Below are positions 33,894 through 45,745 of a DNA stretch of 64,000 bases, piece by piece. Under the pieces are notes generated by a model. The model was given only the letters and a program-made list of their open reading frames with translations, ran no database searches and was not told the DNA's origin. The stretch spans positions 62,001 through 126,000 of the forward strand of contig SRSI01000014.1 in the NCBI GenBank assembly GCA_005656395.1. Reading direction: 5' to 3'. Within the stretch, counting starts at the first letter, position 1. Each line of letters opens with the position of its first letter. The stretch comes from Strongyloides papillosus (Eukaryota > Nematoda > Chromadorea > Rhabditida > Strongyloididae). Both the position numbers and the translations under genes were made by a program.

Positions 33894-34521
33894 TTCAAAA
33901 ATATTTAGTGTATTTTTTAAAAATGAAGTTCATTTTATATTCATTATTTTTTTAAATATTTTACTATTTTAATATAATATTTAAATTATCCGTTTATTTT
34001 TTAATGTTCTTTAAACCAGGCAAAGACTATCATTTGCATAGCTTCTTAATCTTTTTTAGCATTCAATTTATAATTTTCTATTCTTAATATTTCATTAGTT
34101 TGTATCCATGAATAATGTAGCTTCAGAAGATTCAAGTACAAATTTTTGGTCCATTGAATCTTTAGTCCAAGTTTTGAATTCTAAAGAGTTGTGAGTCAAC
34201 AATGTATATTTAAGAAATTTATAATTTCTATGTGTAGATTCAGAAGACTCACTGGTAACATTTACAGTTATTTTTAAATCTATCAGATTGTGCTTTAGAA
34301 TATACTTCAATTATTTGCGCTTTTTTTAAACATGCAGGTAAAGTTTGAAATCTTTTTTACCGCATTCTTGTATAAATGTTTTAGAAAATGGTATTCCTCT
34401 TGTAGTTAGAAAATAATACATCTTTTGTCTACATTTCGGCACCCTAAAAATAAGTTAATTTTCAAAAAAATATGTTGAATATAAATTTACTTTTCTATTT
34501 TTTTATTAAAAATAAAACAAA
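33894..34521. repeat. Spacer between S1 copies 5 and 6
   Basis: About 630 bp, partly aligning with the copy 1-2 and 3-4 spacers but shorter and more diverged. A worn form of the promoter inverted repeat (GGCAAAGACTATCATTTGC) lies at about 34019-34037. The small minus-strand open frame at 34095-34310 is not conserved in the other spacers and is not called a gene. Confidence 0.55.
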
Positions 34522-37388
34522 TTAATTTTTTTCAGAATAATAAGTTTTAGTTTCATGCATGAAATTTAAAATTTCATCTTTATATTCCTCAACTTTTAAA
34601 AATAAATTTGCTCTTTCAGAATTAGAATCAACTGATTCACTAAAAATACATGAAAGAGTTCTTGAATTTATTCCAATTAATATTTATCTATCATCAGATG
34701 TTCTTTGTATTAAACCACCACCACTATCACCGGGACAAAGACCCAAATGAATATTCGCATCAACACAAAGATATTCCGTTGAATTTACTGGGACAAGTGG
34801 TGGTGTACAATTTCTTACAGAAGCTGGATCTGAATATATAAATCTTTTTAATCTATTATGAAGTTTTAGTCGTTTAATCCCACGTCCTCTTTTTGTTATT
34901 CCATACCCAAACGTTACTAATGTTTTACTTTTATCGAATTTATAGTTGTCATGTAGAAATGGCAGACAAATATGAGTTATATCAATAACAGGAGCATTTA
35001 ATTCAATCACTACAATATCATTTCTATTTCTTCGAAATCCACTTTTAAAATTATACAATAATCTATTAATTGTTCTTTTCTGTGATTGTTCCTTATTATT
35101 GCATTTGCCATCAACATTAATATTTTCTGTACAAAAATTACCAATTACAATCTTTGCATCATATGCAATGTTTTTATCATAATACCAAAATGATAAATTA
35201 TCCATGTTTAAAATACAATGAGCCGCTGTGATGACGTGTATATGGGAAACTAAAACTCCAGAACATGAATTTTGTTTAGTTATTATTTGGACAGCCCATG
35301 GAATAGCCTTGTTATCATTGATATCATGCCCTCCAGATATTAAGAATTCATATATCACTTCAAGATTAATACTTGATCTACCGTAATTTTCATAATCTGA
35401 AGTATATTAAAATTATTGGACATTATATATCTTACCATAATATTGCAATTTCTTCAAATTATAAACAAACGGACTGGTATCATATTTTATCATAGGAAGC
35501 TTTTTGAATACAAATTTAATAAAATCATTGTCTACACTATAATTAAACGATTTTGTTTTATCGCCACAGGCACCAAAACCTTTTTGAGTTTCATAAAGAT
35601 AATGTTTACCATTACTAGTTTTAAAAAAAATATTAGATCCTGCACTTTTTCCACAAATATATTTAAAATTATCGTCTGTTACAGAAATATTATGACCATG
35701 AAATCCTAATTTTATTTCTGATGATTGAGTTAAAATATACTCAGCTAAATATATAATTTCACTATTATCATCTGATAATGTTGTATCATAGTAGACTAGA
35801 TATTTTTTTACTATTCGACCATATTTTAATGGATCAACTTTATCATCTAAACAAATATGTGGGGTATCATGAAATGGTTCTTTCAATACAAGGATGGCAC
35901 TTTGTTTTTGGTCATCTGTAAAAGTTGTTGGAAAGATTTGATATATCTCTCTATATTGAATGTCAAAATTATCACAATCATAAGTTGAACTTTTACCAAA
36001 TACGTATATTTCTTTCTTTGTTGTCCAAAAGGTACAATATTTTTTTGATTTTATCACCATAAGTCCTTTTAAACGATCTTCAAATAGTCTTTTAGTTTCA
36101 ACTTTTAATATATTATAAATGCACTCATATGATGTTATAACGTGCATTTTACTTATTAATGTACCCATACAAGCACGACCACCCTTAACAATTGTCAAAA
36201 TCCATGGATATGATACCTCATTTGTAAAAGAATCTGTATTATGTGGTATATCTTCTTTCTGAATCTTTCCACAAGTGTCTTTATCTAACAACAAAATATT
36301 AGTAAATTTAAAAATATCCTTACCATAAAATTTTGAAATATCATAAAATCCATTTTCTACATTTTCTTTATCATGATTTACCTCATTCAATGAGTTAAAT
36401 AGAAAGTCTTGAGCGCTATTCAATGTATGAAAAAAGAGTTCTTGAGGATGTTTAATTTCTTTATTAAAGTTTTTTACACATGTATCTTCACCAATTCCAT
36501 AAACGCCAAATTGATTATCTTTAACTTTCCTAAGCAACGGTGCACCTTTTAATTTGCTTTTCCACAATAAAGTTTGCATTTGTTCGATAACCATTAAATA
36601 ATCTTCACGAATTTTACATCCAAAAGAATTTGCAAATCTTTTATTCTTGTAATCGAATGTTTCTTTATAAAAATACGCTCTTAACTCAAAGTTATCAAAA
36701 TTGTTATCATGGTCAACTCCCCACATTAAACTAATTACATTTTCTACTTCCTTCTTTTCTTCTAAACCTAAGAAGTCCATTTGGTATTGATATATACAAG
36801 CATGTGGAATTGTTGTAACAGGCCTGTTTAATTCAATAACTCCATATTTAAGATCATTAGCCATAACAGGATGCCTTAAATGCAAGACGTTAATATATCT
36901 TAATAGAACTTTGCTGGAACAGTTAAGAATGCCATCAGAATTAGTATCACAAACATCTTCGCTAGAATGTTCACCAATACGTACTTGATAACGATCATAT
37001 AACTGATTATATTCTGATTGTTGACTAATTAAACTTTCTATATCCTTTAAACATCCAAAGTTTGTTAAAACATGAAGTTGCGTTACGAGTATGCCATTAC
37101 AAATTACAGTTTTTAGATGATTTACAATTCTTGCCATCCAAGGAATCTCTGAATCAACCATTGATCTATATCCGTATGAAACACCACTTAGTTTGAAAGA
37201 TGAATCAAAATCATTTAAATAATCATTCCTTCCGCAATTTACTTCATCTATAAGTAAAAAATTTAATTTATATATAATTAAGCATTACCGTAGTATCTCA
37301 TATCAATAGGTTTGATTTTTAACTTATGGTTTTCACATAAAATGCATTGAATAAAGTTAAAAAATATGATTATCACAATTATATTCAT
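34522..37388 (-). pseudogene. S1 array copy 6: three-domain serine protease with a nonsense codon near the end of domain C
   Basis: Exons on the minus strand: 37388-37289, 37247-36324, 36284-35436 and 35396-34522. Domains A and B are open and carry the usual dead triads. Domain C has VITAAHC, NDIVVIEL and CPGDSGGG, but a TAA at 34684-34686 replaces the Tyr codon of the DNRYILIG block (TAT to TAA). The frame stays open behind it to the normal stop at 34522 (ending HETKTYYSEKN). The predicted product is 861 residues, about 54 short, losing the C-terminal helix and the Cys that pairs with Cys191. Domain C would probably not fold, though secretion of A+B is possible. Exon 2 ends like copy 4, intron 2 is identical to that of copy 2 and domain B begins like copies 2 and 4, so the gene is a mosaic. 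Annotated as a pseudogene or recent truncation; a sequencing error is the alternative. Confidence 0.8.
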
Positions 37389-37513
37389 TCCAAAAATATT
37401 AAATGTCCTTTTCAAAAATGAATTTTATATTATATTTCTTAATTTTCGAATATTTTACTATTTTAATGTAATATTTAAATTATCTGTTCATTTTTTAATA
37501 CTTTATTAAACCA

Positions 37514-37533
37514 GCCAAAGGCCATACCTTTGC
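37514..37533. promoter_or_regulatory. Inverted repeat in the promoter of S1 copy 6
   Basis: GCCAAAGGCCATACCTTTGC, the same symmetric block as upstream of copy 3, about 130 bp before the copy 6 start codon. It is conserved while the flanking sequence has drifted. Confidence 0.45.
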
Positions 37534-39934
37534 TTTGCTTAACTTGTAAATGCATTCAGCTTAGATTACTCTATTATTAACATTTCTTTAGTTTTTTCAT
37601 AACAATTTCTTGTAATAAAATTTAAAAATATTCCTTTTAAATTTTTATGACTACTTATTCTTATACGATCCTCAGAGAAATATTTTGAATTTCTTTAGAA
37701 TATTATAAAATACGTTGTATAAAAATTTTCCAATAGAAAATCATATAAATAAATATCAAGAAACGGGAAAGGTTGCATCATTTTGAAAAATTAAAAAGAC
37801 ATATAAGTGATGAAAATACGGAACTCAAATAAATGATCATAACCACAATTTAAATTTACATTTTTACATTCTCCTTGAAACATTTTTTAGGTTAGAAGTC
37901 AAGCTTGCAAATGAGTATAATATAAAAAAAACTTTCAATTATATTGAAGAAAGCCACTTTTATTTAAACGTATTATGTAACTTTTTTGACATTCTCTATT
38001 TACTCTACAAACCGTTTTGATACCCAAAAGGTTTAACAAAACAGTATTCAAATATTAGGGAATGAGAGGCAAAGAAAGTGCCCTGTTGTTTTATAACAAA
38101 CAGTCGTTTTATAAAAGAGAATTTAGTCTTCTGCCAAACTCTAACTGATAAGCTCTTCTTTTAGTTTAACTTCTACCTGACATCTTAACAATCATGAAAA
38201 ACGTTTTTGAATAACAATATAAATTTATTAAAAATGAATTATTGACAGTTGTTTTTAAGAGAAGTAATACTTGATATCATTAAATATCTTGATTAAACGG
38301 TTAGTAACTTTACATTTAGTTAGAGATAGGAATTTTTATTTCATAACAACCAATATATTCATGCAATTAAAAATGACGACAAGCATAAAGCTCACCATAG
38401 AATAAGTACAAAACATCTTGATTTATCCTTTCACTAGGACGATTGAATTGTTATTTTTCTAGCTAAAATTTCAGCATGAAATTGTTTTTTCGTATTTCAA
38501 AGCGACCATTCAAATAGACAGTGATTTATGATGCATGTAAACATATATTTCTTCCAGCAAGTTAATCAAAAGCAAACTTAAATAACAAAACAAATATTAT
38601 TTTTATATTATTTGCAATATATTCAAAAATTCAGATAACGATATATTAGAACTGTAGTAAATACAAGTTATTTTATGATGTTTATCGTGATTGAAATTAG
38701 CACTTTATCTTCTATAAGTAAAATTTTTTCTGATTGTAAGTATATTTTTGAAAATACAAGATTTTACTTAAATATTGAGAATTATTTTAATTATTGTTAA
38801 TATAAATAACACAGTTTACTAAGCTATTGAAATATTCAAACTTATTTCAAATGTGTTTTCAACAATAACATTTGTAACATAACAATTGAACTAAATATGT
38901 TACTTTTTTATCTAAAAAAATAAGACTTTTTTCCCGATTCTTATACTTTAATAAATTTGCTTTAAGTAAAGTAAATCAATATTTATTGTTCTACCAATTT
39001 CCACTAATACAAAAAAATACAACATTAAATTTGTATTAATAGATAATTTTGTAATTGATTTTTCATCACTAAAAATTGAGAAGTATAGAATATTTTTAAT
39101 TTGACAAGTATTAATTTTTGGGAGTACCCATACAAAAACAAATTTATTAAATTGTTACATTATGCACTTTTTTGTTTTTTGAGAAACTAACGTTGATAAT
39201 CTTTTACAAATAATGTAGATTAAGAACATATAAAAAATTATAATGCGATAACTTTAGAAACTAAAAAATTTATTACCTTTTCACTTTTTGAAGAAACAAC
39301 TTTCTACATACCTTACCAAGACTCACTCAAATAGTAAAATATTTTTAATAAATTTAATATCTAATCACTTTACAAAGATATTTCTTAGAGTTGTTCAACT
39401 TAATTTTAAATAAATGCATTCTAATATACTTTTGAAAAATTATAAAACAAAGAGTTATTTGATGAAATATACAGTGTAAAATCAGTAAGTTGACTTAATT
39501 ATGTTATAATTATTAAACGTTTGATCATTGCAAAAAAATTTTGTTTAACGTCATTTGATATAAACACAATTATTATCATATTACAAGTAAATTGTGGTAT
39601 ATCAAATATAGAAAAAAAATACATTATTGCAATATGAATAATAATTAATGATAGAAACTACTACAAAATGAATTGATGTAATGCATTTTATTTTTTAAAT
39701 TTATTATACAAAAGTGCTTTTAGTAAGCGTCGAAATAAACAACGAAAATCGTCCGTTAAAATTTATTTTTGTAATAATAATGTTATTTTTTAGGAAATCG
39801 AATTTTTATTAAAATTTCGAAAATAAGAATAATATCTTTCAACAAATTTTTATTGATTAGCCGCAAAATTTTTATTAGAAAATCTGTAACTATAAATAAC
39901 ATTTTTTTAATTTCAAAAACTTTGGAAGTATTTT

Positions 39935-40435
39935 CGGTACTTTGTGGTTATATCCCCCCCCCCTAAATAAAACATATAAAAATGAACTAGTATCAAATAA
40001 ATTATTGCATATAAGTTAATAAATGAATTATTACTGATAAACTGTTACTAAAAAAGTGATTTTTCAATAAAAAATTACTAATGATAAAATCTCTGGGAAA
40101 GTTTAAAGTCTTTGGGTCTGTGAATGATAGAAGTTCCTCAATCTTAATAAAAACACTAAAAGAAGGATAAATGAGGATACTCTTATTATTTATGATATGA
40201 AGAAGAGGTATTAAAAAGTAAGTAACTCATAAATGGTATTATAAATTTCAAAAATGAAAAATTTCAAAATTTAATTTTTTAAAAAATTTTTTTAAATTTT
40301 AAAAATTAATTATTATATTAATAAATATTTTTAAATAGCCTTATTTTATATTACTTATTTATAAATAGTCAAAAACCGTTATAAATAGGCATTAAAGTCA
40401 AAATCTTCTGGGGGGGATATAACCGAAAAGTACCG
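39935..40435. mobile_element. 501-bp TIR element (MITE) with C-tract ends
   Basis: The termini are inverted repeats: left CGGTACTTTGTGGTTATATC then ten C, right (reverse complement) CGGTACTTTTCGGTTATATC then seven C. About 27 bp match with two mismatches. A 6-bp direct repeat TATTTT flanks it (39929-39934 and 40436-40441), although such a word is common in this DNA. No coding capacity. The internal region is A/T-rich with several TTTAAAAA-type inverted words. Confidence 0.75.
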
Positions 40436-40879
40436 TATTTTCAATATATCCGTGTTTAAGATAAAAGATTTCATCCGTTTTTTAGTATATCCTGACCAAC
40501 CAATAATTATAAAAAATAAAGTAGATATATTAACAATTTAAAAAAATTATTTCTAAAAATTATATAAATATAAATGAATTAATAAAAGACAATAAAAAAA
40601 TTAACTAGTCATTTTATCTATAAAACTATGAGCAAAACATTCATATAGAAAATTTATTAGTTAAACTTTCACAATAGTAATAGGTTATAAAAATTTTTTA
40701 ATTTTTCATCTTATTAGTGTTCCTTATACTAATTTTGTGAATACCATGTAAAGTAAAATTATTAATATTCATTATTGCTCTAATTACAATTTTTCATACA
40801 TATTAATCAATTTTATTTTTTCAAAGAATAACTATTCCTAAGCATTAAAAAATTATTTATTAAACTAGTATAAGTTTTT

Positions 40880-41890
40880 AAAACTTTGAAAATTTTAATT
40901 TGTATTTCAACAAGTTCATCAAAACTTTTTATTACACATTTTTCAAAGCGTCCATTAGAAATAAAATTATTTTTATACTCAGATTTGAATTACTCTAATG
41001 GGTGAATTTGTTTATCTTCAAAAAAATCATGAAGATATTGGAAATTATAAATCACATTATCATTTGAAATATTTTCACCAAGTGCTTTAACATTCTTTTA
41101 TGATAGCACCAAGCATTCTAATTTTTGAGCATAAATGTTTATCATAACTTTTAAAAATTTAATGCAGTTATGTGATATAAAATTCAACAAGTGTGAAAAA
41201 TTTATTTATGACACTTCCATAAAAGTTTAATAATCTACTAATATAATCCTCTTCAATAAAAATAACCAGTGCATTACAATCTTTCCTATGTTTTTCTAAA
41301 AAGTAAATAGATGATAATGGATAATCAAGTCAAACAAGAATTGATGATCCATAAATTTTCGGTATTCCAACTAAACCTTCAGTCGAAGAAGAAATTAAAC
41401 TATGAGAATATAAAAGGACTTTTGAAAGCGTTATGTAGAAAATTTAGTACAATACTCTCCTCCCTTTTCAATTAGAAAAAAAATCAATTAGAAATACATC
41501 AAGAGAAATTTTTCCTACTAATAATGAAATTTTACAGCTTGATAGATTAAAAATACATTCCACAATGCAAAACAAATTTTGTTCTGTTATTTTTGGCTTT
41601 CAAAAATTAAACTCTTTCCAACAATACAAATGTTTTGATACAAATTTAATACATTATTAGATTTGAGCGTTATAAAATGTCACAAATTCTTTGAGTATTT
41701 ACCTAGAAAATTTATTACTTTTAGAGGATTTATTTTAATCAAGTTTATCACCAATGATCTTCAATAATTTATTCAAAAAATCATTTTTGATAATTGATTG
41801 TATCATGAGCAAGCGATCAGGAACTTTATTGTCATCAACAACTTTAGAAAGTTTCGTTGTATTAAATTTCGGGAATCCTACATAACTAAA
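40880..41890 (-). pseudogene. Possible old gene relic, family unknown
   Basis: The minus strand shows runs of coding-like frames broken by stops and frame changes, for example about 41890-41750 (includes VVDDNKVPDRLLMIQSIIK) and about 41400-41190 (includes CNALVIFIEEDYISRLLNFY). Base composition is somewhat less extreme than the flanks. No domain is recognised. Weak call. Confidence 0.2.
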
Positions 41891-42149
41891 AAAATAATTA
41901 TGGTATTTTAAAAAAATGAAAGAGTAACATGTGTTGGCATGAAGCGATAAATCTACAATTGCATTAAATAGTATAGTAAAAAAATATAATATCTAGAAAA
42001 TTTAATGAAATATATTATATTGACAATTAATACTATTGATAAAACCGTATTTTAAAGTTAATTAAATCATAAAAATCTCAATATGCTACATTTATATTAA
42101 AAAATAATTAAATAGAACTGAATTTGTAGTTATGAAACTTATCAAAGTG

Positions 42150-42890
42150 TTCTACAAACAAAAGAATGGGACACAGATCTGTGCAAAATGTAGTAAGTTT
42201 GTCTCAGCTATTAAAATTAAAATCTTTTTGACTTGTCCTAGTTGTTTTGCAGTTGGTTTGTACGTAAAAATAAAAGTAATTATTAAAAAAGTATTAAAAT
42301 AAGTTGGTACCTTCCAATGATAATTTTTTATCTTAAAACATAAGTTGTTTTCCGCAACACATTTCAAAATACAAGATTGAAAATTAGTTTTAAGTAAATT
42401 AATAAACATATTTAAATACTTTGAATTATTATAAATTATATTTTTTATGAAATTAAACTCCACTGAAAGTCAAAATTTTTTAATATCATCTTTAAAGATT
42501 ATTTTAAAAGTCAAACTTATGAAAAATAATAAAACATTATTTGTTCATAGTAAAATATAACTTTAAAATATTTAAATTAAAAAAGGAGAAATACTAAAAT
42601 AATATTTTTAATTATTAATACTTTGTGTGGTTAAATATTTATTTCTTTTCGTTATTATTGTTATGAAATTTTCGAATTTCTAAACTTGATTTCGTTAATA
42701 GATTGTTTAAAAAAATGATTTTTGTTAAAACGCTTGCAACTTTACACAAAATTGACTTCTACTAACATATTTCATAATATATTATAGAAAACAAGTTAGA
42801 TTATAAGGTGAACATAATATAATAAGAAATATCAAGAGTAAATAAAAGTTACATTACTTCAAAATGTATAGATAAACTTTTGTAAAAGAG
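42150..42890 (+). repeat. Diverged direct repeat, copy 1 (partner about 44985-45745)
   Basis: Shared order of blocks with 44985-45745 despite many changes, for example ACACAGAT near the start, TATCTTAAAACATAA against TATTTTAAAACTTAA, TACTAAAATAATATTTTTAATTA and ATCAAGAGTAAATAAAAGTTAC against ATCGAGATTAAATAAAGGTTAC at the end. Old duplication or two copies of a dead element. Confidence 0.55.
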
Positions 42891-43254
42891 ACGGCAAAAT
42901 TTATACGGTAACCTAATATTTTGTGTCGTTTACAATATTTTTGTTGTCTCTTGATATTTTAAAAATCTGAATAACAATTAATTTTTTAATAGGTGGATCA
43001 TTTTATTACATTTCAACAACATTTGTCAAAATTTGTCCTTTTTATTATTCAAAGTTGTTTTCTGAAAAAAATGTTCAACAATTAAATCTTCAAGGTACTA
43101 TAAAAATAACATTTCACTAAATAGCATTGGTCTTTGTAGTTATTAATTTGTTTTTACTTAGTAAAAGTTATTATTATCTAATTTACTTAAACTTAATTTA
43201 TTTAACATTTAAACAATAGTTTAAAAAATACATATAAAAATATTAATATATAAG

Positions 43255-43840
43255 GTGACTCGCTTAAGGCTTTTCAGATATTCGCATATATAGCTCTTCT
43301 TATTTTAAACATACAAATATGGTATAAAAAAATTTTTATCCAAGATACATACCATTATAATTTTATAAATTTCGTAAAGATATCTGAATCTTGTGGAAGT
43401 TGTGAATCATAAAAATTAAGCTACAATTCTAGATTTTAAAAGAAGGTAATTTTTCCATATCGAAAATATATTTTAATAATTGTTAGTAATTATGAAAAAG
43501 CAACTACTTTTATAGATACTCCTAAAATATTATAACTACACAAAGTGGCCCACGTAAGACCTTCAGATATTTGTATGTACTACTCATTACATTCTTGAAC
43601 TACATATGTATTATTATAACAATTTTGTAATGAACGTATATATCACTCTAGTTTTAAAAGTTTCATGAAGAAATCTTGATTCCATTCGGTGCTACAGATT
43701 TTCAAAATTTAGGTACATTTTTTAAATTTCAATATGTGTGATTTTTTATATGAAAAGATATTTCTATGATTGTTGCTTATTGTTAAAAAGCAACTTCCTT
43801 TCTATTTATTCTTAAAATATCATTGAACATATAAGACGAA
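43255..43840 (+). repeat. Diverged tandem duplication, unit about 290 bp
   Basis: Two units, about 43255-43535 and 43545-43840. Corresponding blocks include CAGATATTCGCATATA against CAGATATTTGTATGTA, TAATGTCAC-type spacers, AAAAAGCAACTACTTT against AAAAAGCAACTTCCTT, and CTCCTAAAATATTAT against ATTCTTAAAATATCAT. No coding potential. Confidence 0.5.
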
Positions 43841-44984
43841 TAATTTAGATTAATTCTTTAACATAAAAAAAATGTGAATTTTCTTAAAAAATTTTATTAG
43901 AAAGTTTTTTAAAAGTTATAATAGTATTTTAATGCAGTAAACAAAGCTTTACCCAACAGATATATTATCATCAATTATGGAAAATTTCGAAGAAGTTTTA
44001 ATTTGCCAGAAGTCATCATTACCACACTTTTGGTAAAAAAGTAAGATAAAAATATGTTTTTCAACATTTAAAAAATACTAAACTGAATGTTATTATAATT
44101 ACTTACATGCGTTAATTAACATAATATTACTTATTATTACCTAATAAACTGTAATATCTTTTATTACTTATACTTTAAAAAATATTTTTTTTCAATATTT
44201 TTAATACTATATCATACTATTTGCGTAGCTATTGTTTAAAAAAATATTTTTACGTATCTTTTTGAGTTATCGTTTATTTAATCTTATTTTCATACACTCT
44301 ATGTTTGAAATACGAAAAGCTAATAATCAAAAATAGGATAATTTCGTAAATATTTTTGTTAATAAAATATTAATGTCAAAAAATTAAATAAATTTGCACA
44401 TCTCCTCTAATTATTTGAAATATCATGAAAATAACCAATATTTGACTAATCATAAAATTTTGCAAATTTAATCGTAATAAAAGATACTATATTGATTAAG
44501 TACATATTTATTTACTCTGTCATAATAATTGTAGCGTATTTTTAAGAAATATCTCATTAAAATATTGCTATTCAAAAAATATCAAAAATTTGACGAAATT
44601 TATAGTATTTTTTTAAATTAAAAAATTCAACATAGTTATTGAAACTTTCTATATTTATCACATTTTAGAAATATTAAGAAAAAAATTCTTTTTTATAATC
44701 AGCAACAATTATTAAAATATTTTTATAGAAAAATGTATCATTTACTTGAAGCTAAAAAAATGGATATAAATTTTGAAAATAGATAACTCTGTTAAAATTC
44801 CATTCTTCATTGTGTAATCTGTAAAACAATAATGGTATATCTTGGCTACAAAATAATTGTAGTACCACATTCGTATTTTAAGAATATGCAAAATTATATA
44901 TATAAATATCCGAAAAACTCTACGAAGATTATCTTATATTTCTGTTTATTATATAGAACCATTGTGAATATGTTTATTATTTTA

Positions 44985-45745
44985 AAAAGACTAGTACACA
45001 GATAAAAAGTACAAAACTTCGAGCAAAATGCAAAAACTATTTCAATCTAATGAAATTTGAATTGTTTTCATTTTCTACTAATTATGTCCCAATTATAACA
45101 TGCATAAAAATTAAGGCAATAATTAAAGAATTTTTAAAATAAGTTTTTATTTCTTTATTATATTATTCTTATTTTAAAACTTAATTTGTTTTTTCCAGTA
45201 CATTGTAAAGTATAAATTTAGGATTTTATTTTATGTAAGATTATGAATGTTTTTATAAAAAGCATTGGCTGACATACAACAGTATGTTTTTTAACATTTT
45301 TCAATTATTAAAAATACTATAAAATTTTTATGTAAAATTACACTCATCTGAAAGTCCGATTTTTTTATAGTGTTTTTAAAAATCAAGCTTTTGAAAAGTT
45401 ATAAAAGACTATGCATTTTGTCCATTTTAAAAAATAAGTTTCAAATATTTTTATTTAAGAAGTGCAAATACCAAAATAATATTTTAATTAATCGGTAATA
45501 GTCTACGTGGTTTAATAATTATTGCTTTTCATTATTACTTCCATCAAATTTTTAAATTTCTAAACATTTTGTTGCTAGTAGAATGTCTGATAGAATAATT
45601 TTTGTTGATAGATTTATAACTTTACAGGAAATCAACATATAAAAACGTACTTCATAAAATATTATAAAAAATAATCTAAACTCTAAGATTAACATAATAT
45701 CATAAAAAATATCGAGATTAAATAAAGGTTACTTTACTTCAAAAT
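44985..45745 (+). repeat. Diverged direct repeat, copy 2 (partner about 42150-42890)
   Basis: See the partner entry. This copy does not keep the open frame seen on the minus strand of copy 1, which argues that frame is not a gene. Confidence 0.55.

Noticed and set aside
15849..37388. The array as an operon
   Set aside because: Copies are separated by about 290-920 bp, each has its own signal-peptide exon and TATA-like box, and spacers are not the short intercistronic type.
20933..37388. Array as assembly artefact of one gene
   Set aside because: Copies differ throughout in coding sequence, introns and spacers, and unique transposon insertions and stops mark copies 1 and 6.
39935..40435. C-tract element as an LTR or retrotransposon fragment
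   Set aside because: The ends are inverted rather than direct repeats, with no polypurine tract, primer site or coding sequence.
42152..42463. 103-codon minus-strand open frame
   Set aside because: It lies in one copy of a diverged direct repeat and the frame is not kept in the other copy; no motif, signal peptide or splice signals.
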